Under the pieces are notes generated by a model that saw only the letters and a list, made by a program, of their open reading frames with translations, searched no databases and was not told the origin of the DNA. This document shows positions 39,857 through 48,466 of a stretch of DNA of 64,000 nt, in pieces. Every line of letters starts with the position of its first letter. Position 1 is the first letter of the stretch. The DNA is taken from contig CACJYR010000005.1 of the NCBI GenBank assembly GCA_902597675.1, positions 1 through 64,000 of the forward strand, given 5' to 3'. The position numbers and the translations under genes are program-made. The stretch is from an uncultured Pelagibacteraceae bacterium. Its GTDB lineage: Bacteria > Pseudomonadota > Alphaproteobacteria > Pelagibacterales > Pelagibacteraceae.

Positions 39857-40534
39857 ATGGAGAAATTATCCAAAATTTCGAAATTATTTAATAAAATTTA
39901 TTACAATATATTTGTAGAAAATTTTAAAGGTAAATTAGAATATAATTTTCCCTCAGATTATTATCGTTGGGATTTAATTAAATATCTAATAAGCAAATAT
40001 AATTATATTGATTATTTAGAGATTGGCTGTGATCAAGATCAGTTATTTTCTAAAATTGATATCCAAAATAAAGTTGGAGTTGACCCAGTCAGTGGTGGAA
40101 ATTTAAGAAAAACAAGTGATGAATTTTTTAAGGCAAATAATAAAAAATTTGATTTGGTCTTTATTGATGGATTACATACTTATGAACAAGTCAAAAAAGA
40201 CATAATAAATTCTTTAGATTGTTTAAAAGAAAATGGAGTAGTTTTAGTTCATGATTGTATGCCTGATTGTATGAGTAAACAAGCTGTTCCAAGATATAGA
40301 ATGACTTGGAATGGTGATGTTTGGAAAGCAATAGTAGATTTAAGACATAATGGTGATTTAAATATTTATACTTGTGAAATAGATCAAGGAATTGGGATAA
40401 TTAAAAAAGAAAAGAATACTTCAATTCTTAAAATTGATAAGAAAATCAAAGATCTAAAATTCAAAGATTATTATGAAAATTTTAATAAATATTTACGAGT
40501 GATCAATATTAATGAATTTAAGAAAATGTTTTAA
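39857..40534 (+). CDS. Class I SAM-dependent methyltransferase-like protein
   Basis: YLEIGCDQDQLFSKI, FDLVFIDGLHTYEQVKKDI. Confidence 0.7.
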   Translation: MEKLSKISKLFNKIYYNIFVENFKGKLEYNFPSDYYRWDLIKYLISKYNYIDYLEIGCDQDQLFSKIDIQNKVGVDPVSGGNLRKTSDEFFKANNKKFDLVFIDGLHTYEQVKKDIINSLDCLKENGVVLVHDCMPDCMSKQAVPRYRMTWNGDVWKAIVDLRHNGDLNIYTCEIDQGIGIIKKEKNTSILKIDKKIKDLKFKDYYENFNKYLRVININEFKKMF

Positions 40535-40540
40535 ATGAAA

Positions 40541-41428
40541 TTAAGTATTATTATTTATAAATTCAGATATATAATTTCTTAAAGATATTTTTCCATAATG
40601 TTTATAAATTTTGTTAGTTAAATTCATTTTAGTAAGAGCTGAAGCATATCTTTCCCCAGGTCTTTTATCTAAATATTTTATTTTGGAATTGAACATTTTA
40701 GCAACCTCTATTATCGAGTAAGACTTTTTACTCGTTATACTATAGTGTCTACAACAATTCTTTTTCCACGCATTGTAACAAACTTCTACAGTATCATCGA
40801 TGTGAGTAAACCTTCTTGTTTGTGTACCTGGCTTGACAATTGTTAAAGGTTTTTTTTTTATAAATTGATCTTCAAATATTCCTATTACAGTCGACATTGG
40901 GCCTGTAGATATCTGGTTGGGTCCATAAACGTTGTAAAAATAAATAATTTCATACTTAAAATTGAACCACCTTTTTAAGTTTTCTAACAACTCTAAATTT
41001 TTTGCTTTTGTGAAAGAATAAGGTGATAAATTTTTATCTTGTCCTTTATTCCCTAAAGATGCAGAGGTTGCTGAATAGATTAGTTTTATTTTATGCTTTA
41101 AGCAAAAATTAAAAACTGCATTTGTACCTATTGAGTTTGAGTATATACAATCATTCATTCTTAAAAAGCTTTGATAAATTCTCGCAAATTCACCAAAATG
41201 AAAAATAGATTTAATTTGTTTTGGGTATTTAATTAATTTAAAAATATTTGCAGTGCTACCTTTGATATATTTTACTCGGGGATTTCGAATATGATTAGAT
41301 TTTTTTCCAGATGTATAATTATCTAAACTTAAAATTTCATATTGTGTCTTTTTCAAAAGTAGTTTGATTAAATTCGTTCCAACAAAACCAGCTCCACCAG
41401 TGATAAGAATTTTTTTATTTTTCTTCAT
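40541..41428 (-). CDS. NAD-dependent epimerase/dehydratase (extended SDR)
   Basis: ILITGGAGFVGTNLIKLLL; YSFTK active site. Confidence 0.88.
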   Translation of the reverse strand: MKKNKKILITGGAGFVGTNLIKLLLKKTQYEILSLDNYTSGKKSNHIRNPRVKYIKGSTANIFKLIKYPKQIKSIFHFGEFARIYQSFLRMNDCIYSNSIGTNAVFNFCLKHKIKLIYSATSASLGNKGQDKNLSPYSFTKAKNLELLENLKRWFNFKYEIIYFYNVYGPNQISTGPMSTVIGIFEDQFIKKKPLTIVKPGTQTRRFTHIDDTVEVCYNAWKKNCCRHYSITSKKSYSIIEVAKMFNSKIKYLDKRPGERYASALTKMNLTNKIYKHYGKISLRNYISEFINNNT

Positions 41429-41458
41429 TACTAATTCGAATATAACAGATTTAACAAA

Positions 41459-42295
41459 TTAATTTAATGTTGGTCTATACCATGATTTTTTTAATAAAAC
41501 AGAATTAATAATACCCAAAAGTCTATGCTTATGTATTTCACTTTTGTATTTCTTAAAAAAAATGGAGTAAAAAACAAACTTTAATAATGATGAAAAAAAT
41601 TTCGGTAAAATTTTAATTAGAGCAATTATATAACCATTGTGTTTTTTATTAAAATAAAATGTTGACCACATCCAATGCCAGTTTCTAGACAACTCCATAG
41701 GTCTGTTTAATTCTGGCATATGTGAAGAGCCCCCAAAATGTCTTACTTTTATGGAAGGATCGATAAATATCTTTATATTCTTCAAACGCAACCTTTTACA
41801 TAAATCTATTTCCTCCAAATAAAGAAAAAAATTGTCATCAAAAAAATTACACCCTTTCAAATTTTTCATATGAAAAAACATTGCAAAACCTTTAACATAT
41901 TCAACTTCTTTTATGTCTAAGTCCTTAATGGCGTCAAAATTATCGTATCTTTCATCAACAGAAACTGGTGCTAAAATTCCAAAATCTAAGATTTGATTTG
42001 CTGTTACAAAAAAATTTTTAATACAATTTTTCTCTAAAACTACATCCGGATTTAAAATCAGAGCAAAATCAGTTTTTACCTTAGATAATGCAAGATTATT
42101 TCCACCTGAATAACCTAAATTTTCTGTCGGTAAAATGCAACTAACATTAGGATATTTTTGTTCTAAATCTAATTTTAGAATTTGATCCATTGAATTTTCA
42201 ATAATTATTATTGGAAACTTCTCATCTATTGATTTTATACATCTATGAAGTATGTCTCCACTTTTGAATGAAACAATTACAATTGTTAGGTCCAT
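41459..42295 (-). CDS. Glycosyltransferase family 2
   Basis: LTIVIVSFKSGDILHRCIKSI, NLGYSGGNNLALSKVKTDFALILNPDVVL. Confidence 0.9.
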   Translation of the reverse strand: MDLTIVIVSFKSGDILHRCIKSIDEKFPIIIIENSMDQILKLDLEQKYPNVSCILPTENLGYSGGNNLALSKVKTDFALILNPDVVLEKNCIKNFFVTANQILDFGILAPVSVDERYDNFDAIKDLDIKEVEYVKGFAMFFHMKNLKGCNFFDDNFFLYLEEIDLCKRLRLKNIKIFIDPSIKVRHFGGSSHMPELNRPMELSRNWHWMWSTFYFNKKHNGYIIALIKILPKFFSSLLKFVFYSIFFKKYKSEIHKHRLLGIINSVLLKKSWYRPTLN

Positions 42296-42349
42296 TTAAG
42301 ATATTTAATATATTGTTACAGTTTTGAAAATACTATAGTTGTATCTTAT

Positions 42350-43387
42350 ATGAAAAAAAGAGTTTTAATTACTGGAGGAGCAGGTTTTATTGCCCATCAC
42401 ACTATCAAGCATATCCTAAATAATACTGATTGGGAAATCGTCTCCTTAGATAGGTTAGACTACTCAGGAAATTTAAATCGAATATCAGATATGATGACTG
42501 AAATTTCTGAGAAAGATAAAAAACGACTAAGAGTTGTTCATCATGATCTTCGAGCAGAGGTAAATGATATGTTGGCAGCTGATTTAGGAAAATTTAATTT
42601 CATTTTACACATGGCTGCATCTAGTCATGTTGATAGATCAATTACTGATCCTTTGACATTTGTATATGATAATGTAGTTGCAACCTGCAACATATTAAAT
42701 TTTGCAAAGAAAACTAAAAATTTAGAGCTATTTGTATATTTTAGTACTGATGAAGTTTTTGGTCCAGCACCAAATAAAGTTAAATATAAAGAAAGAGAAA
42801 GATACAATTCTACTAATCCTTATAGTGCAACTAAAGCGGGTGGTGAAGAATTGGCAGTGGCTTTTGAAAATAGTTATCATATGCCAATTTTCATAACACA
42901 TACAATGAACGTATTTGGTGAAAGACAACATCCTGAAAAATTTATTCCAAAATGTATCATTAGTGCAAGAGATGGTTTGAATGTAGAAATTCATAGTAAT
43001 AAAAATAAAACTAAAGCTGGGAGCAGGCATTATATTCATGCATCAGATGTAGCAGATGGATGTTTGTTCTTGATTAAAAATCGTAAAAAAATAATTAAAA
43101 AAAATAAAATAGATTATGGTGGAGCGAAATGTCCAAAATTTAATTTGGTAGGTCCTATAGAATTAGATAATCTCGAACTAGCAAAATTAATCGCAAAGTC
43201 TGTTGGCAAAAAATTAAAATATAAAATGGTTGATTTTCATTCAAGTAGACCTGGTCATGATCTAAGATATGCTTTAGATGGTAATTTAATGAAAAAATTG
43301 GGATGGAAACCAAAAGTCTCCATAGAAGAAAGAATAGATCAAGTAGTTAACTGGACTTTAAAAAATAAAAGATGGTTAAAAATTTAA
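42350..43387 (+). CDS. NAD-dependent epimerase/dehydratase, dTDP-glucose 4,6-dehydratase-like
   Basis: VLITGGAGFIAHHTIKHIL, STDEVFGPAP, YSATK. Confidence 0.88.
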   Translation: MKKRVLITGGAGFIAHHTIKHILNNTDWEIVSLDRLDYSGNLNRISDMMTEISEKDKKRLRVVHHDLRAEVNDMLAADLGKFNFILHMAASSHVDRSITDPLTFVYDNVVATCNILNFAKKTKNLELFVYFSTDEVFGPAPNKVKYKERERYNSTNPYSATKAGGEELAVAFENSYHMPIFITHTMNVFGERQHPEKFIPKCIISARDGLNVEIHSNKNKTKAGSRHYIHASDVADGCLFLIKNRKKIIKKNKIDYGGAKCPKFNLVGPIELDNLELAKLIAKSVGKKLKYKMVDFHSSRPGHDLRYALDGNLMKKLGWKPKVSIEERIDQVVNWTLKNKRWLKI

Positions 43388-43393
43388 CTCAAA

Positions 43394-43470
43394 TGGTAGC
43401 GGGAAGTGGGATCGAACCACTGACCTCGGGCTTATGAGTCCCGCGCTCTAACCAACTGAGCTACCCCGCC
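43394..43470 (-). tRNA. tRNA-Met (anticodon CAT), CCA encoded
   Basis: GGCGGGGTAGCTCAGTTGGTTAGAGCGCGGGACTCATAAGCCCGAGGTCAGTGGTTCGATCCCACTTCCCGCTACCA, 77 nt cloverleaf by eye. Confidence 0.92.
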
Positions 43471-43562
43471 TTTTGATGAGATTTATAATAGTTTAATAAT
43501 TTGATTCAATATTTATTAATCAGGTAAAAGTTACAATTTACTGAAAATTTACTAATTTTTTC

Positions 43563-43769
43563 TTAAAAAATTATTAAACCAAATAAAATCAACCCTGTAG
43601 AAGCAGCTGCTGAAAAATACAATTTTTTTCTGTTTTCATTTTTTTTATTAACTGCAATTCTGTTCAGAAGCACGTTTATGTTGCTACTTTTTGATTGAGT
43701 TGATGGTGGATCTTTTTCAAGGTATCTAGCTATAAGCTTTTCTTTAACGTTAATACCTGAATTTTTCAT
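43563..43769 (-). CDS. Small protein with C-terminal TM helix
   Basis: 68 aa: MKNSGINVKEKLIARYLEKD...KKNENRKKLYFSAAASTGLILFGLIIF. Confidence 0.55.
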   Translation of the reverse strand: MKNSGINVKEKLIARYLEKDPPSTQSKSSNINVLLNRIAVNKKNENRKKLYFSAAASTGLILFGLIIF

Positions 43770-43809
43770 AAATTTATTTAATCACGTATAACTGATTTTT
43801 GCAAATTTC

Positions 43810-44031
43810 TTAGAAAGAAAGATAAATTCCAAAGGACCCCACACCAATTATCAGCAACGATAAAATGAAAATATTTTTTTTGAGTTCCTTTGCTTCTGTT
43901 TCCTCTAGCTTTGACTATAGAATATTTATATCAACTCTCTTCTTTAATGTTTTTAAAGGCTTTTCAGCAACATCAACATCATTTGGGGTCTCGATGCTAG
44001 TATTTGTCTCTGCAAAGCCTTTATTATTCAT
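43810..44031 (-). pseudogene. Amber-interrupted small membrane protein, apparent paralogue of 43563..43769
   Basis: Minus frame: MNNKGFAETNTSIETPNDVDVAEKPLKTLKKRVDINIL-(TAG at 43915-43917)-SKLEETEAKELKKNIFILSLLIIGVGSFGIYLSF-TAA. Confidence 0.5.
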
Positions 44032-44076
44032 GAGAGAATTAGTACATCAAAATATCAGTCGAACAATTTTCCTGAA

Positions 44077-44123
44077 GTTCAATTTGGGTCACTATTAGAT
44101 TGACATGTGTTCAATTTGGGTCA
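44077..44123 (+). repeat. 15-bp perfect direct repeat GTTCAATTTGGGTCA (44077-44091, 44109-44123)
   Basis: Two identical copies, 32 bp start to start, upstream of the 44145 CDS. Confidence 0.9.
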
Positions 44124-44128
44124 ATATT
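44100..44128 (+). promoter_or_regulatory. Putative sigma-70-like promoter overlapping the repeat
   Basis: TTGACA (44100-44105), 17 bp, AATATT (44123-44128); start codon at 44145. Confidence 0.45.
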
Positions 44129-44144
44129 CTCGAATTCAAATTTT

Positions 44145-45125
44145 ATGAGTTTAGAACAAATCGATTTCAGTAAAACCTTAACCGACGATCAGGTTTATGA
44201 AAGTATAATGAATAACTACTCTGAATTAGCTAATGAATGGATATCACATCAGTGGAATTGGATGAACAATGTGTACTGGGCTTTTAATGATCACTACAAA
44301 TACATGATTATAATTTCACTAATAGAAAAAACACTGCAATTTTATGATCAGATGAATGTTCAACAATCGTATGAAGAATATTATTCTAAATCATATGTTC
44401 AAATAGATAAGTTTAGTATTACTGAATTATGTGAGAAATTAGATCTACCAAAAGAAACGATAAGAAGAAAAGTTTTAGAACTTGAGAAAGCAGGTGTTAT
44501 TAAAAGAGATAAAAAAAAGATTATAATTGACGGTAAAGCATTTTCTTTTGTTAAACCTCAAAATCAAATTAAACTTTCATCAAAATATATCTATTTAGTG
44601 GCTGAAGCTTTATATAGAGATAAGCACTTTTCAAAAAAAATTGATGTGAAGACAATAGAAAGTTTAATCAAAAAAAAATTTACATTATGTTGGCGGTGGT
44701 TTTATCGAATGCAAATACCATTAATAATTGGATATCACAAATTCATGCAAGACCTGAGCACGTTTCATGTTTGGGGAACCATTTGTATGAACCAATCATT
44801 AAATGTAACAAAAAATTTAAAAAATTCAGAGACAAAAAAATTACCATTAGATTATGGTGCGGCTAATAAAATGCTAATTGATAATGTTGGCTCAGTTTCA
44901 GGTATAAGCGCAATGTCAATTTCTGATATGACATTAATACCAAGAGCTACTGTAATAAGAAAATGTAAATATTTAATGAAAGACGATTTAATTAAACTTA
45001 ATGAAAAAAAACAATACGTTTTATCCTCATTCAATTTTAAGAAAATTTTACCTTACCAAACTGAAGCTTTTAAGTTTAAAGCTAAATTTATACGTAAAGT
45101 TCTAAATCTTCTTGTAATTTCATAA
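44145..45125 (+). CDS. Putative HTH-containing DNA-binding/regulatory protein (ORF track start 44100; downstream ATG preferred)
   Basis: FSITELCEKLDLPKETIRRKVLELEKAGVIKRDKKKIII winged-HTH-like; second similar segment ISAMSISDMTLIPRATVIRKCKYLMKDDLIKL. Confidence 0.65.
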   Translation: MSLEQIDFSKTLTDDQVYESIMNNYSELANEWISHQWNWMNNVYWAFNDHYKYMIIISLIEKTLQFYDQMNVQQSYEEYYSKSYVQIDKFSITELCEKLDLPKETIRRKVLELEKAGVIKRDKKKIIIDGKAFSFVKPQNQIKLSSKYIYLVAEALYRDKHFSKKIDVKTIESLIKKKFTLCWRWFYRMQIPLIIGYHKFMQDLSTFHVWGTICMNQSLNVTKNLKNSETKKLPLDYGAANKMLIDNVGSVSGISAMSISDMTLIPRATVIRKCKYLMKDDLIKLNEKKQYVLSSFNFKKILPYQTEAFKFKAKFIRKVLNLLVIS

Positions 45126-45169
45126 ATCTTAAATAAATTATAGACGTTATACTATTACACTGAGGGGTC

Positions 45170-46021
45170 ATGGAGATAGTAACAAAAATAGCACCTATCA
45201 TACTCGCATTAATAATGTTGGGTTTAGGTTTGGGATTAAAGATTGATGATTTTACGAGAATATTAAAAACTCCAAAGGATTTTTTTGTAGGTTTTTTTTC
45301 TCAATTAATTATTCTTCCATTAGTTGCTTACTTATTAATTATTATTTTTAAAGTACCACCTGAAATAGCAATTGGAGTTATGATTATCGCTGCTGCACCA
45401 GGCGGAGTAACATCTAATATATTAACAAAATTTGCTAACGGAGATGTTGCTTTATCTATTTCTTTAACAGCTGTAATCAGTTTAATTTCTATTATTACTG
45501 TTCCTCTTATAATTTTTACATCTGCTGATTTATTTGGAATTACTGATATTTCTCAAAATATTTCAATGACTGGTATAGCGCTAAAAATGTTTTTGGTTGT
45601 AACTGTTCCGGTGATCTTAGGGATGATTATTAGAAAATTTGCTGAAAATTTTGTAAATTCGAAAATTCAAATATTTGAAAAACTCAACATAATATTATTT
45701 GTTATTTTTTTTATAGCTGCGTTTTATGAAGAAAGAGATAGTTTTATAGATTTTCTAATGCAAGCAGGTTTCATTACTTTTATTCTAAATTTGACAATGA
45801 TGATTGTGGCTTATTACCTTGGTAAAAGTTTTGCCTCAGGAATAAAACAACAAAAATGTATTGCTTTAGAATGTGGATTACAAAATGGTACTTTAGCAAT
45901 ATTTGTTTCTACACAAATATTCGGTACAGATATAGTCTACATAACTCCAACAGCTGCATATGCTTTGATTATGTACATCACTGGTTTTATATTTGTTTTT
46001 CTTTTAAAAAATAAAGTTTAA
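45170..46021 (+). CDS. Bile acid:sodium symporter (BASS) family transporter
   Basis: MIIAAAPGGVTSNILTKFANGDVALSISLTAV, LECGLQNGTLAI. Confidence 0.92.
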   Translation: MEIVTKIAPIILALIMLGLGLGLKIDDFTRILKTPKDFFVGFFSQLIILPLVAYLLIIIFKVPPEIAIGVMIIAAAPGGVTSNILTKFANGDVALSISLTAVISLISIITVPLIIFTSADLFGITDISQNISMTGIALKMFLVVTVPVILGMIIRKFAENFVNSKIQIFEKLNIILFVIFFIAAFYEERDSFIDFLMQAGFITFILNLTMMIVAYYLGKSFASGIKQQKCIALECGLQNGTLAIFVSTQIFGTDIVYITPTAAYALIMYITGFIFVFLLKNKV

Positions 46022-48462
46022 TTTGTCTTAAAATTGGTCTGTTTTATTGGTTTATTAATCAATTCAATTTCGTATTTCCTTTTCTCAACCTCGATAAATA
46101 ATTTACTATCTCTCAATTTTTCATTGGAAAAATCGTTTTTGATGTAACCAAAAGTCAGATTTTTCTTAAAGTTAAAAGAGTAATTTCCTGAAGTTGATCT
46201 ACCTATTATCTTATCTTCTAAATAAATAGGCTCATCATGAAGTAATAGTGGTTCTCCTGGTTTACTATCTTTTAATGTAAACATAGCAAATCTTTTTTTG
46301 ATCTTCTCATTATTAATTTTTTCAAGAGCTGACTTACCAATAAAATCTACATTTTTTTTATTACTGATTGTAAAAGATAAACCTGCTTGATATTGATTTT
46401 CCTCAGGTGAAATATCGTGTCCCCAATGTAGAAAGCCACTCTCCATTCGCATAATATCCATTGCGTGCATACCACAATTTGAAAGATTAAAATTTTTACC
46501 TTTTTCTATAATTAATTCATAAATTTTTTTCGCATCATTAGCTTCAACGTAAAGTTCATATCCTAACTCCCCAACATAAGACAATCTCTGTGTCCAAATT
46601 TTAATATCCTCGATTGAAATAAATTTTGCTGTTCCAAATTTGAAATATTCATTATCAAAATTATCTTTACTTAATGAACTTAAAAGATTTCTGCTTTTGG
46701 GTCCAAATAAACCAAAAACACAATAATCATCAGTTACATCTTTCAATTTAATATCTTTATTTAGATGTTTTTTGATGTGGTGCTTGTCTCTTTCTCTTGT
46801 TGCGGCAGAACTAATTATTCTAAAATGGTTTTCATCTATCGCCACTATAGTTAAATCAGTCTCAATACCTCCATCTGAATTTAACATATGAGTATAGGTG
46901 CATTTACCAACATCTTTCTTAATATTTGCAGTACAAATTCTTTGTAATTCTTGATGGGCTTTATCAGATTTAATTTCAAACTTTGAAAAGGGAGTTAGAT
47001 CAAATAGACCAACATTTTTTATTGTATTACTTGTTTCATACTCAGCTGAGGGATACCAACTTTGATAGTTATAACTATATTCATACTCTGCCTTTTCACC
47101 ATCTAGTGCAAACCACATGGGTCTTTCATATCCACCAGATACACCGAAACAGGCTCCAAAACTTTTCAAATTATCATGATGTGGAAGTTTTTTTATATCT
47201 CGAGAAGTTTTGTGTTGTTTAAAGGGCCAATGCATTCCATACAAATCTCCTAATGATTCTGTAATTCTTTTTTTGATAAAACCTAGTTCAGAATGAAACT
47301 TTTGAAATCTTTTTATATCGTAACTAAAAATATCTTCATTAATATGACCAGTCATCAACCACTCTGCTGTAACTTTACCAACGCCACCGCCACTGCCAAT
47401 CCCAATACTATTTAACCCGCAACATACAAAAAAATTTTTAATTTCAGGCACTTCTCCTAATAAAGTATTGGTATCAGGAGTAAAAGACTCTGGACCTGAA
47501 AAAAATTTTCTTATTCCAGCAGTTTCTAAAATTGGAAATCTTTTAATTGCTGAAGCTAAATAGGGTTCAAAATGTTCAAAATTTTCTTGAAACTCACCAA
47601 AGGAAAAATCTTCTGGAACTTTATTAGTATTATTCCAAGCAGGAATTGAATTTCCTTCAAAAATTCCAACGAGTATTTTTCCTGCATCTTCTTTTATATA
47701 TGTTCGATTATCAAAATCTCTTACCACTGGTAAAGTTTTAGATAAATTTTCAATTGGTTCAGTAATGATGTAAAAATGTTCTGCAGGATATAACGGAATA
47801 CTGACACCGGCTTTTTCTCCTATTTGCCTAGACCACATACCTGAGGCTAAAACAATATATTCACATTCAATTTTTTGCCCTTTAACTTTAACTCCAGAAA
47901 TTTTTCCATCTTTCGTTAAAATTTCCTCGACCGGTGACTTTTCAAAAATTTGTGCACCCTCCATTCTTGCTGCTTTAGCCAACATATGTGTAACACCCGA
48001 AGGATCTGCAGCACCATCGCCTGGCATTAAAATTCCTCCTATGACATCATCGGTATTGATTATGGAGTAGTCTTTTTTAATTTGATCTTTATCTAAAATT
48101 CTTACATCAACATCATAAAGTTGTGCTGTCGTTGCTTGTCTTTGAAGTTCTTGCCATCTGCCTTTATGTTGAGCGATTGAAAGTGCTCCGTTTAATCTTA
48201 ACCCTGCAGAATGATCAACTTTTTTTTCAAGTTCTTTGTATAAATCTAAAGTATATTTTCTAATTTTTGTGACTGCTGCAGTAGGACCCAACTGACTTAC
48301 TAAGCCTGCTGCATGCCAAGTTGTTCCTGACGTTAATTGATCTCTTTCTAAAAGGATTGTGTCTTTCCAACCAAATTTAGCTAAATGATAAGCAACAGAG
48401 CAACCTACTACCCCACCTCCTATCACAACAACTTTTGTGCTACTTGGAAGTTTTTTTTCCAT
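46018..48462 (-). CDS. FAD-dependent oxidoreductase with GcvT-like folate domain (dimethylglycine/sarcosine dehydrogenase family)
   Basis: VVVIGGGVVGCSVAYHLAKFGW, SGTTWHAAGLVSQLG; C-terminal GcvT-like region YVGELGYELYVEANDAKKIYE. Confidence 0.9.
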   Translation of the reverse strand: MEKKLPSSTKVVVIGGGVVGCSVAYHLAKFGWKDTILLERDQLTSGTTWHAAGLVSQLGPTAAVTKIRKYTLDLYKELEKKVDHSAGLRLNGALSIAQHKGRWQELQRQATTAQLYDVDVRILDKDQIKKDYSIINTDDVIGGILMPGDGAADPSGVTHMLAKAARMEGAQIFEKSPVEEILTKDGKISGVKVKGQKIECEYIVLASGMWSRQIGEKAGVSIPLYPAEHFYIITEPIENLSKTLPVVRDFDNRTYIKEDAGKILVGIFEGNSIPAWNNTNKVPEDFSFGEFQENFEHFEPYLASAIKRFPILETAGIRKFFSGPESFTPDTNTLLGEVPEIKNFFVCCGLNSIGIGSGGGVGKVTAEWLMTGHINEDIFSYDIKRFQKFHSELGFIKKRITESLGDLYGMHWPFKQHKTSRDIKKLPHHDNLKSFGACFGVSGGYERPMWFALDGEKAEYEYSYNYQSWYPSAEYETSNTIKNVGLFDLTPFSKFEIKSDKAHQELQRICTANIKKDVGKCTYTHMLNSDGGIETDLTIVAIDENHFRIISSAATRERDKHHIKKHLNKDIKLKDVTDDYCVFGLFGPKSRNLLSSLSKDNFDNEYFKFGTAKFISIEDIKIWTQRLSYVGELGYELYVEANDAKKIYELIIEKGKNFNLSNCGMHAMDIMRMESGFLHWGHDISPEENQYQAGLSFTISNKKNVDFIGKSALEKINNEKIKKRFAMFTLKDSKPGEPLLLHDEPIYLEDKIIGRSTSGNYSFNFKKNLTFGYIKNDFSNEKLRDSKLFIEVEKRKYEIELINKPIKQTNFKTN

Positions 48463-48466
48463 TTAA

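Noticed and set aside
43865-44098. + strand ORF of 77 aa
   Set aside because: It is antisense to the amber-interrupted minus-strand small protein, whose two halves look more protein-like; no RBS or recognisable domain.
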